A stretch of 64,000 nt of DNA from the NCBI GenBank assembly GCA_900539755.1, contig UQDC01000001.1, forward strand, positions 186,001-250,000, written 5' to 3'. The number at the start of each line of letters is the position of its first letter. Within the stretch, counting starts at the first letter, position 1. A program made the position numbers and the translations under genes. This document shows positions 1 to 7,008 of the stretch, in pieces. This DNA comes from an uncultured Alistipes sp. GTDB lineage: Bacteria; Bacteroidota; Bacteroidia; Bacteroidales; Rikenellaceae. The notes beneath the pieces were generated by a model, which worked only from the letters and a program-made list of their open reading frames with translations, did no database searches and was not told where the DNA came from.

Positions 1-596
1 CGTTCGGTCAGGAGTGGCTCGATCAGATTTCAGGCGATTACAGTGGGCAGAATATCCGCGATTACCTTAGTGCAATTGATGATGTGGCTCGTGAACCGTG
101 GGCCGATGAGAACCGCATGGGTTGTGTCGGAGCAAGTTATGGTGGCTATTCGGTTTATTTCTTGGCCGGCAACCATAACAAGCGTTTCAAAGCCTTTATC
201 GCTCATTGCGGTATGTTCAATTTCGAAAGCATGTATTGTGGAACAGAGGAGTTGTGGTTCCCGAACAACGATTTGGGAGGTCCTTATTGGAGCGACAGTC
301 CGGTGGCTAAACGTTCGTATGCCAACTCGCCGCACAAATTCGTGAAGAACTGGGATACCCCGATCTTGATTTTCTCTGGGTTGAATGATTTCCGAATTCC
401 CTATACGGAGAATTTACAGGCTTATACAGCGGCTCAGTTGATGGGAGTTCCTGCTCGATTGGTTGCTTTCGAGAATGAGGCGCATCAGGTGTTTAAACCG
501 CAGAATTCGCTGGTATGGCAGCGTGAGTTCTTCGGTTGGCTCGATAAATATGTGAAGAATCCTTCAACAGGGCAATCTTCCGAAACAACGAAATAG
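1..596 (+). CDS. S9 family peptidase, C-terminal part (5' end outside window)
   Basis: The reading frame is open from base 3 to the TAG at 594-596, so this is the C-terminal ~197 residues of a longer protein. It is the alpha/beta-hydrolase domain of a prolyl-oligopeptidase family (S9) serine peptidase. The nucleophile motif GASYGG has its Ser codon at 135-137, the acid is in SGLNDFRIP, and the His is in NEAHQVF, giving a complete Ser-Asp-His triad. In Bacteroidales such enzymes are usually exported dipeptidyl or acylaminoacyl peptidases that trim peptides during protein scavenging. Export cannot be checked because the N-terminus is missing. An S9B/S9C (DPP- or acylaminoacyl-type) enzyme fits better than a classical prolyl endopeptidase. 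A strong terminator follows 14 bases after the stop. Confidence 0.85.
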   Translation, partial: FGQEWLDQISGDYSGQNIRDYLSAIDDVAREPWADENRMGCVGASYGGYSVYFLAGNHNKRFKAFIAHCGMFNFESMYCGTEELWFPNNDLGGPYWSDSPVAKRSYANSPHKFVKNWDTPILIFSGLNDFRIPYTENLQAYTAAQLMGVPARLVAFENEAHQVFKPQNSLVWQREFFGWLDKYVKNPSTGQSSETTK

Positions 597-610
597 TTGT
601 TGAGTGATTT

Positions 611-642
611 CGGACGGCCTTCAAGCCGTCCGATTTTTATTT
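611..642 (+). terminator. Rho-independent terminator of the S9 peptidase gene
   Basis: An 8-bp perfect stem CGGACGGC/GCCGTCCG (611-618 and 625-632) with a 6-base loop is followed by a T-rich tract. It lies just past the peptidase stop codon. Confidence 0.85.
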
Positions 643-687
643 AAAGGTTCGATGGATTGAATATAGCAAGGATAAGGAGGAGTGTGT

Positions 688-1446
688 ATGAGAGGGGATA
701 TGGCGCAAGCCTGTTCTATATTGGTGGCAGCTCGACAAGCACTACGGGCGGGAACATCATTGGTGTATGATCCACAGCTGTATGTGAATAGCACGTCCTT
801 TCGTTTTCGGGAGCTAAAATGGTTGGGGAGAACCAAAACATACTCGGTCGGAAGTGTTTCGGAATGGTTTGAACGATGCCGGACACAAGGATTGGTCGAT
901 TTGCAATATCTTACGTCAACAAAGTCTGATAATCGGGATTCGCTTGCATTTGCCAATACATCTCCGAATTTTTTGGCCTGTTTTTTTCGTCATGGTCGGG
1001 TAAGACTTTGGGGATCCGTATGGCTGTCCGATTCCCAATCAGATGGATGGGATGTCGTTTACGAGGAGAGTCACGTTCCCGAAATATTCAAACGGAAATT
1101 GCAGTGGGAGAACAATACTGAACGTTTCAGAGAGGCATTGATTCGGATTGAAGCCTTCTCCCGGCAGATTGGATGTGGGGAATTTGCGGAGATCTTTCAT
1201 CGTGCCCTGTCCGTTTTGGATGGTGAAGTTACCGGTACGTCAGAACCCGCACTGCCATTGCCGGAGCATAACCGGCGCATGTTCGAAGCAGCCGGTGTAG
1301 CGGATCTTTTCGGAGGAATGGGATCGTGGAACGATTCACCAGCAGGGATTGCTGACAAGTTGGGGCAGAGAGATCAGTACGAACAGGTATCCAATGAGTT
1401 ATTGCAGCAACTCCGATGTGCCGTGCTTTATGCTGTCAATGAGTGA
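688..1446 (+). CDS. Unrecognised protein, 252 aa
   Basis: I do not recognise this protein. The ATG at 688 is chosen over the GTG at 682 because AAGGAGGAG at 674-682 is spaced correctly for 688. The product is soluble-looking, with no signal peptide or membrane segment. It is rich in Arg, Trp and Phe in the first 150 residues and then carries a probable helical region around residues 130-175. Codon use resembles the neighbouring chromosomal genes, so it is probably a real lineage-specific gene rather than a shadow. It stands alone between a terminator and a convergent malate dehydrogenase gene, so context gives no functional clue. Confidence 0.6.
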   Translation: MRGDMAQACSILVAARQALRAGTSLVYDPQLYVNSTSFRFRELKWLGRTKTYSVGSVSEWFERCRTQGLVDLQYLTSTKSDNRDSLAFANTSPNFLACFFRHGRVRLWGSVWLSDSQSDGWDVVYEESHVPEIFKRKLQWENNTERFREALIRIEAFSRQIGCGEFAEIFHRALSVLDGEVTGTSEPALPLPEHNRRMFEAAGVADLFGGMGSWNDSPAGIADKLGQRDQYEQVSNELLQQLRCAVLYAVNE

Positions 1447-1579
1447 TAAGGTAAACGTACAATTCCTGATTCAGGAAAATCTTCTCGGTGTGTATTGCGA
1501 TGTTTATTCTGCCCGTAATCTGCTGTCTGAAGAGAAGACTGTTGTAATAGTGTTGCTTACTTTGCACAGCCGGTTTTGA
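1439..1579 (+). CDS. Possible 46-aa ORF overlapping the preceding stop (doubtful)
   Basis: An ATG at 1439 overlaps the stop codon of the preceding gene (1444-1446) and opens a frame of 46 codons ending at 1579. The overlap would suit translational coupling. The peptide starts MSDKVNVQFLIQENL and has a hydrophobic C-terminal stretch. No family is recognised and the frame may be chance. The rest of the gap to the mdh terminator (1580-1794) shows nothing I can support. Confidence 0.2.
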   Translation: MSDKVNVQFLIQENLLGVYCDVYSARNLLSEEKTVVIVLLTLHSRF

Positions 1580-1794
1580 TCGCATCAATAGACAGGGGAG
1601 CTTTTAGGATGACGGTTTTTGCTCGGTTACGTTTTATTGTTGATTGACCATTATATACTCTGAAACCTCCGGTGACAAACAGAACGGAATATCAAAGAGC
1701 AACCAGGGTATTGCGTTCATAGTCTTTAGACTTGAGGAGCAGAATGTTTTCAACTAAATAGATCATGGGAGTCTATCTTGATATTGAGAGATAA

Positions 1795-1828
1795 AAAAGA
1801 GAGGAAGTCAATAGACTCCCTCTCTTTT
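1795..1828 (-). terminator. Terminator of mdh (minus strand)
   Basis: The arms GAGAGG..AGTC and GACT..CCTCTC enclose a short loop. The single A-C mismatch on the plus strand becomes a G-U pair in minus-strand RNA, and the minus strand then runs into T residues. It therefore terminates transcripts from malate dehydrogenase. It could also stop plus-strand transcripts, since T residues follow on that side too. Confidence 0.75.
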
Positions 1829-1898
1829 TCGTATGACCAGGATTCACCTGGGTAGAAGGGCTGTTCTTGTCAAACAGCCGATCCGCTTTTTTTGATAC

Positions 1899-2897
1899 TT
1901 AGTCGATGTTTGGGTTGAGTGCGTGCCACTGATCGATCGGAGGCAGAACGCCCAATGAGATCACTTCGTCACGCAGTGCGCAGAGGTGTTTGTAGCTCTC
2001 TTCGAGAGTCTTCATCTCCTCGGCAGTACCCTGAACATTGTGGTATTTTACACCATCTTTGGTGATCGAAGACTCCATAGCCATCATGATGTGATCGAAA
2101 CCTTCGGTATTTACATATACACCAGCTGGCCAGCGGAAAGCAGGACCACCCATAGCGGCAGCGATCATCTCGATAGACAGGTAAGAAGGGCTTTGGAATG
2201 AAGAGCGGCCACGCAGATCGATGATGTTTTTACCGCCCTGGATAACGCGCTGACGCAGTGCATCCCAATCAGCAGCAGGGATGGTGGTGCCGATCATGTC
2301 AGAGAGCTTTTTGCCGTTGATTTCGGTAGTTGATGCGAATACGGCCATCTGCTCACCGTGACCACCATAGGTGCGGCAGTTTTTGATCTCTGATGCAGGC
2401 ATTTTCAGGTATTTGGCCAGTTCGCTTCTCAGACGGGTACTGTCCAAAGCGGCCAAAGTAGATACCTGTGAGGGTTTCAGACCTGAGTAGAGCAGTGTGA
2501 TCAGACCGGTAATGTCGGCCGGGTTGAAGATCACAACAACATGTTTTACATCGGGGCAATAGGTTTTGATGTCTTTGCCGAGTTGTTCTGCGATCTGTGC
2601 ATTGCCTTTGAGCAGGTCTTCGCGGGTCATACCGGCTTTACGGGCAGCTCCACCTGAAGAGACGATGTATTTTGCATCTTTGAATGCGGTTGCAACATCA
2701 GAGGTGAAGGTGAGGTTAACATCCTCGAAACCGCAGTGGAAGAGCTCTTCAGCTACACCCTCCAGTGCCGGGGCGAATGGATCGTAGAGGCAAATGTTCG
2801 GGGTGAGATGCATCATCATGGCAGTCTGGGCCATGTTTGAACCGATCATACCGGCTGCGCCGACGATGGTCAATTTTTCTTCAGTCAGAAATTTCAT
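1899..2897 (-). CDS. mdh: Malate dehydrogenase (NAD-dependent)
   Basis: This enzyme interconverts malate and oxaloacetate in the cytoplasm. It belongs to the lactate/malate dehydrogenase superfamily. Residues about 10-20 hold the Rossmann motif VGAAGMIG. The substrate loop GGAARKAGMTREDLL lies near residue 85, FNPAD is the NAD-side Asn motif, and YGGHGEQM contains the catalytic His. The length of 332 aa is normal for the Bacteroidetes form. The gene is monocistronic, with a terminator about 70 bases past the stop. In this lifestyle it probably serves both the reductive branch (oxaloacetate to malate to fumarate) and, with gltA and icd further along the window, the oxidative branch. Confidence 0.95.
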   Translation of the reverse strand: MKFLTEEKLTIVGAAGMIGSNMAQTAMMMHLTPNICLYDPFAPALEGVAEELFHCGFEDVNLTFTSDVATAFKDAKYIVSSGGAARKAGMTREDLLKGNAQIAEQLGKDIKTYCPDVKHVVVIFNPADITGLITLLYSGLKPSQVSTLAALDSTRLRSELAKYLKMPASEIKNCRTYGGHGEQMAVFASTTEINGKKLSDMIGTTIPAADWDALRQRVIQGGKNIIDLRGRSSFQSPSYLSIEMIAAAMGGPAFRWPAGVYVNTEGFDHIMMAMESSITKDGVKYHNVQGTAEEMKTLEESYKHLCALRDEVISLGVLPPIDQWHALNPNID

Positions 2898-3216
2898 GAT
2901 ACTCAGTTATTTTAATGAGACAATATCTTGTTGCGTTGCAGTCATTGTTTTAATCCTTTCACAGGTAAAGTTAATACTTTCAACAGGTTTTTGGTTATCA
3001 AAAAGAGTTATCTTTCATAGGATACGGTTATGCTACACTTTTTGTTCATCCTGTTTCGTTTCCTGTATTGTTGAATTTACCTGATCCTTTCCTGTCAACC
3101 TTTCGGAAGACATTTAGAGTACTACTCTACAACGCCTTTTGTCGAAATAAATTGCGTTTTGTCGAGTTTCCCGGAACTCCGGGAGCAGGGCTTGTTCTAT
3201 ACCTATTTCGGCAATC
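2898..3216. other. Gene-free gap between mdh and the DPP III gene
   Basis: No credible gene is seen. The stretch should hold the mdh promoter (minus strand). A TAACTTTA box, one base off the TAnnTTTG consensus, lies on the minus strand at about 2966-2973, but I see no convincing -33 element. A short GC hairpin CCCGGA/TCCGGG sits near 3168-3182 downstream of the DPP III stop, without a clear T run. Confidence 0.4.
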
Positions 3217-5259
3217 TTAGTTCACCGAAGGGAGGAAAGAGTAGTCTTTCGAATAGCGCAACATCTGGTCTTTGTAACCTTCGGTATATTCGACCTTCAC
3301 GTCGGTGATTTCACCCTTTTCCATAACCGGTTTATAAACTGGGTTAACAAAGCCGCTGTATGGTTCGATGTTAAGATTGCTGTAACGTTTCAGCACTTCG
3401 TTGTGTAAATTCTGATCCACTTTTACGCCGTAGGTCTCGACCAGAGTTTTGCCGGCTTCATAATCACCTTCGCTCTTGATGCGTTGGATTTCGCACAACA
3501 GTTCGCCAAAGAGTTCTCTAAGTCGTTCGTAGTCGGTAACCTCAATATATGTTTTGCCGTCATGTGTAACCTTTTTAATGACAGGTTCACCTTCTCCCTG
3601 TTGTCCTTTTTCGTAGCACCACATGGCGATCAGCATACGGTTACGCATGTGTGCCTCTTCGACATCTTTCCCAGGTTGGATACGAGCCAACTGGGTCATC
3701 ATACCGTTGAGGATATAGTGCAGATATTGAGCTTTTGCTGCATCGAACGATGGAACGAGTCCCAATTCAACCAGCTTCGGATCTCCCAAATAGTAAAGGG
3801 CAAACAGATCGGCCCGAGCCTCTTCGAGGGTTGAACCGTAGTTTTTCAGCGCGTCGGTCTTGACACTGGGAGCCAACTGACCCGAACCGTGTCCCAAGCA
3901 CTCATGCAGGTCGGTGTGGAGGTTGTCGCTCAACTCACCGTAACGTTTCTGCAGCTCGATGTCAGCAGGATCATAGATGAACTCTTCAAGGAAACCGTTT
4001 CCTTTGGCTGCTTCGTTGTAAGCATGGGTGATGTTCTCGATGGTGACCGATTTCGATCCGTAGTCTTTACGTATCCAGTCGGCGTTAGGCAAGTTGATGC
4101 CGATCGGGGTAGCAGGATAGCAGTCACCTCCCAAGATAGTTGCGGTGATCACTTTTGCGGATACACCTTTAACTTTCTCTTTGCGATATTTGGGATCGAT
4201 CGGGGAGTGATCTTCAAACCATTGAGCCTCTGCACTGATGGTTTCGGTGCGGCGGGTTGCCTCTTCATCGCGGAAGTTTACGAGACCTTCCCATGATGCG
4301 CGGTATCCGAGCGGATCGCCGTAGGTTTCGATGAATCCGTTGACGAAATCCACTTTTGAGAGGGTGTCCTGCACCCACGAAATGCTATAGGTGTCGAATT
4401 GTGAGAGGTTTCCTGAACGGTAATAACCGATCAATTCGTCGATGGTCTGTTTCTGGGCGCCTTTCGCTACGGATGAGGCCTGCTCGAGCCAGTAAACGAT
4501 CTTTTCGATAGCTGCCGAGTACATGCCGTCCACCTTCCAGGTCTTTTCGACAATCTGGCCGTTTTCTTTCATCAATTTGCTGTTGAGGCCGTATGAAATC
4601 GGAGTGCTATCGTTCGGGTCGATGATTTTTTTGTAATAGTCTTCAACCTCCTGTTGGGTGACCCCTTCATAATAGTTGTTGGCCGAGGTGGCGATCATGT
4701 CGGCTCCGGCAGCTTGATTGGTCCGTTTCGGGAAGAGGGTCGGATCGAACATCACTGGCTTGATCTCGGCAATTACGGCCTCTACCGATGGTTGGAAGTC
4801 CTGTGGAAAATATTCCGCTGGAGTGGCTGCGATCAGTTCGTCAAAATAGCTTTCTGAAAATTCGGGGAGGAATTTGTCGAGTGAGTAGTGGTGGTGAATG
4901 CCGTTGGCAAACCACACCTTTTTCAGGTATTTTTCGAATTTTTTGAACTCTTCGCTGTTGCGGTCCCCGGTGTATCCCTGTTCGATGGCTTCGAGGGTGC
5001 GGCGGATGCGCAGATTGTAACGGCCGTTTTGATCGAAGAGAATGTCTCGACCACAAAGAGCAGCCTGATTCAGGTAATAGATCAACTTCTTTTCATCCAG
5101 TGAAAGGGTGTCGAAATCGGGTACTTGATAGCGCAATACCTTGATGTCATCGAAACGATCGACTACCCAATCGAATTGCTTTTCTGCCTGTGGTTCGGAC
5201 TTGCAGCCGACCAATCCTGCGGCGGCGGTAATTATCATTATCAGAGCTGTTTTTTTCAT
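3217..5259 (-). CDS. Dipeptidyl peptidase III-like zinc metallopeptidase (M49), lipoprotein
   Basis: This M49-family peptidase releases dipeptides from the N-terminus of oligopeptides. The first 19 residues are a lipoprotein signal peptide ending LVGC, with the lipidated Cys at position 19. The enzyme is therefore exported and membrane-anchored, unlike the cytosolic eukaryotic DPP III. The zinc site is HECLGH at residues 452-457, the variant with one residue fewer than the classical HELLGH pattern in its local spacing, as in Bacteroides DPP III. The second motif EEARADL about 25 residues later supplies the third zinc ligand. Its length of 680 aa is close to the Bacteroides enzyme. A perfect -7 element at 5284-5291 precedes it, divergent from panC. 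Confidence 0.88.
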   Translation of the reverse strand: MKKTALIMIITAAAGLVGCKSEPQAEKQFDWVVDRFDDIKVLRYQVPDFDTLSLDEKKLIYYLNQAALCGRDILFDQNGRYNLRIRRTLEAIEQGYTGDRNSEEFKKFEKYLKKVWFANGIHHHYSLDKFLPEFSESYFDELIAATPAEYFPQDFQPSVEAVIAEIKPVMFDPTLFPKRTNQAAGADMIATSANNYYEGVTQQEVEDYYKKIIDPNDSTPISYGLNSKLMKENGQIVEKTWKVDGMYSAAIEKIVYWLEQASSVAKGAQKQTIDELIGYYRSGNLSQFDTYSISWVQDTLSKVDFVNGFIETYGDPLGYRASWEGLVNFRDEEATRRTETISAEAQWFEDHSPIDPKYRKEKVKGVSAKVITATILGGDCYPATPIGINLPNADWIRKDYGSKSVTIENITHAYNEAAKGNGFLEEFIYDPADIELQKRYGELSDNLHTDLHECLGHGSGQLAPSVKTDALKNYGSTLEEARADLFALYYLGDPKLVELGLVPSFDAAKAQYLHYILNGMMTQLARIQPGKDVEEAHMRNRMLIAMWCYEKGQQGEGEPVIKKVTHDGKTYIEVTDYERLRELFGELLCEIQRIKSEGDYEAGKTLVETYGVKVDQNLHNEVLKRYSNLNIEPYSGFVNPVYKPVMEKGEITDVKVEYTEGYKDQMLRYSKDYSFLPSVN

Positions 5260-5283
5260 GTTGTTTGTAGCTTAGATTGTATG

Positions 5284-5291
5284 CAAAGGTA
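5284..5291 (-). promoter_or_regulatory. -7 promoter element of the DPP III gene
   Basis: On the minus strand the sequence reads TACCTTTG, an exact match to the Bacteroidetes -7 consensus TAnnTTTG, 25 bases upstream of the start codon. The -33 element is not obvious. Confidence 0.65.
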
Positions 5292-5308
5292 TTATTTTCA
5301 GCGAAAAG

Positions 5309-5340
5309 TTGGCTAATTCTAAATCTAATTTCTACCTTTG
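5309..5340 (+). promoter_or_regulatory. Promoter of panC-panD
   Basis: A TTGG box at 5309-5312 is followed after 20 bases by TACCTTTG at 5333-5340. This matches the Bacteroidetes TTTG / TAnnTTTG spacing. Transcription should start near 5346, leaving a leader of about 37 bases before panC. Confidence 0.75.
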
Positions 5341-5382
5341 CGGGGTCCTTTTAGGGGCTTGTAAACTAAAGCAATCGATCTG

Positions 5383-6231
5383 ATGCAAGTTTTTACTAAG
5401 GGCGCCGAACTCTCTGCAGCTTTGCGCAAAGAGAAGGTGTTAACGGGCTTTGTTCCCACGATGGGTGCGCTGCATCAGGGACATGCGTCTCTGGTTGAGC
5501 GTTGCCGCCGCGAATGCGAGCGAGTGGTGGTGAGTGTGTTTGTCAATCCCACCCAATTTAATGATCCGGCTGACTTGCGCAGCTATCCGCGTACGCTGGA
5601 TGCGGATTTGAAGTTGTTGGAGGCAGCTGGAGCCGATATGGTTTATGCACCGTCGGTAGAGGATGTCTATCCTGAGCCGGACACTCGGAAATTCGATTTC
5701 GGATTGACCGATAAGGTGATGGAGGGTGCTCATCGTCCAGGCCATTTCAATGGTGTGGCGCAGGTGGTGAGCCGACTGTTTGCGATTGTCGAACCGGATC
5801 GGGCCTATTTTGGCGAGAAGGATTTTCAACAGATTGCCGTGATTCGCGCTATGGTGCGTCAGTTGCAATTGAAGGTTGAGATCGTTCCTTGTCCGATTGT
5901 TCGCGGTGAGGACGGCCTTGCACTCAGTTCACGCAACGCGTTGCTGACGCCAGAGCATCGTGCGGCAGCTCCACAGATTTGTGCAGCCCTGCGCGCCGGA
6001 GTTGACTTTTCGCATACGGCTACGGTGGCGGAGACCGAACGTTTTGTAATCGATCGGATTAGTAGCAATCCGCTGCTTGAAGTAGAATATTTTCAGATTG
6101 TAGATGCCGATACGCTTCAGCCGCTGAGCGAGTGGAAAGCGGGGGTAACGACACGGGGATGTGTAGCTGTACATGCCGGTGCTGTTCGTTTGATCGACAA
6201 CATGGGCGGTTATGGCCCGGACAATCAATAA
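5383..6231 (+). CDS. panC: Pantothenate synthetase (pantoate--beta-alanine ligase)
   Basis: This enzyme condenses pantoate with beta-alanine using ATP, giving pantothenate, the coenzyme A precursor. The ATP-binding HIGH-like motif PTMGALHQGH is at residues 25-34. VNPTQF, FGEKDFQQ and the KMSKS-like LALSSRN follow in the usual order. Its length of 282 aa is typical. panD, which makes the beta-alanine it uses, begins 16 bases downstream and must be cotranscribed. The promoter at 5309-5340 drives both. Confidence 0.96.
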   Translation: MQVFTKGAELSAALRKEKVLTGFVPTMGALHQGHASLVERCRRECERVVVSVFVNPTQFNDPADLRSYPRTLDADLKLLEAAGADMVYAPSVEDVYPEPDTRKFDFGLTDKVMEGAHRPGHFNGVAQVVSRLFAIVEPDRAYFGEKDFQQIAVIRAMVRQLQLKVEIVPCPIVRGEDGLALSSRNALLTPEHRAAAPQICAALRAGVDFSHTATVAETERFVIDRISSNPLLEVEYFQIVDADTLQPLSEWKAGVTTRGCVAVHAGAVRLIDNMGGYGPDNQ

Positions 6232-6247
6232 TCGAAATCATACCATC

Positions 6248-6601
6248 ATGCAAATAGAGGTACTGAAATCCAAGATTCATCGCGTAACCATCACGCAGGC
6301 CAATTTGGACTATGTGGGGAGTATCACTGTGGATGAAGAGTTGTTGGAGGCAGCAAACATGATCCCGGGTGAGAAGGTTCAGGTGGTCAACGTTAATAAC
6401 GGGGAGCGTCTGGAGACCTACATTATTAAAGGGGAGCGCGGTAGTGGTGCAGTTTGTTTGAATGGTCCGGCGGCTCGCAAGTGTGTAGTTGGCGACGTTG
6501 TGATCATCATTTCTTATGCGCTGCTCGATTTCGAGGAGGCCAAAAGTTTCAAGCCGTGGGTTGTTTTCCCGGATACGGCAACCAATCATTTGGTAAAGTA
6601 G
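6248..6601 (+). CDS. panD: Aspartate 1-decarboxylase precursor
   Basis: This pyruvoyl enzyme makes beta-alanine from aspartate for PanC. The ATG at 6248 (MQIEVLKSKIHRV) is the right start. It places the self-cleavage pair Gly24-Ser25 in YVGSIT exactly where the family has it, whereas an upstream in-frame start at 6212 would overlap panC and add 12 non-conserved residues. The 117-aa length is standard. Cleavage yields a short beta chain and an alpha chain starting with the pyruvoyl group derived from Ser25. It is the second gene of the panCD operon. Confidence 0.95.
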   Translation: MQIEVLKSKIHRVTITQANLDYVGSITVDEELLEAANMIPGEKVQVVNVNNGERLETYIIKGERGSGAVCLNGPAARKCVVGDVVIIISYALLDFEEAKSFKPWVVFPDTATNHLVK

Positions 6602-6753
6602 TATAAGATAGCGACGCACTGCGTGCTGGGGCTGGTCTGTGACGAACCCATTTGAAAGGATAACGTAGTGCAGTGTAAAACAGATGAGAAACGATTGTTT
6701 TACGTGAAGTTGATAGGACCTCATGCAGTGCAAGACTGTATGGAAATAAAATG

Positions 6754-6787
6754 CCGGAGTGCTTATTAAAGCACTCCGGTTTTTTTG
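6754..6787 (+). terminator. Terminator of panC-panD
   Basis: A 9-bp perfect stem CCGGAGTGC/GCACTCCGG (6754-6762 and 6771-6779) is followed by an eight-base T run. It lies 150 bases beyond panD. The remainder of the 6602-7008 gap holds no gene that I can support. Confidence 0.85.
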
Positions 6788-6981
6788 TAAGTATGGGTTG
6801 AGTGTTGCGACGTGCGTGTTTAAAGGGCAGTTTGACTTGTGATCTGGTTTAGAGAAAGTGATATACTCAGTGTGCGTTTGGATCGCTTTTCAATGTGCGG
6901 AAGTAGGTGATAGTGAAACAGGCTGTGTGCCAATGCAGGATAGAAGGCGATGGAGCTATTCGGTAATTTCGAAAAAAAAAT

Positions 6982-6989
6982 TATATTTG
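6982..6989 (+). promoter_or_regulatory. -7 promoter element of the CPA2 antiporter gene
   Basis: TATATTTG is an exact TAnnTTTG match 19 bases before the antiporter start codon, preceded by an A tract. A clear -33 box was not found. Confidence 0.55.
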
Positions 6990-7008
6990 TAGAAGAACGA
7001 GACATCTT

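Noticed and set aside
1859..1893. Hairpin GGCTGTT/AACAGCC near the mdh stop
   Set aside because: The T run starts 12 bases after the stem and on the strand opposite to mdh. The hairpin at 1795-1828 is the better terminator.
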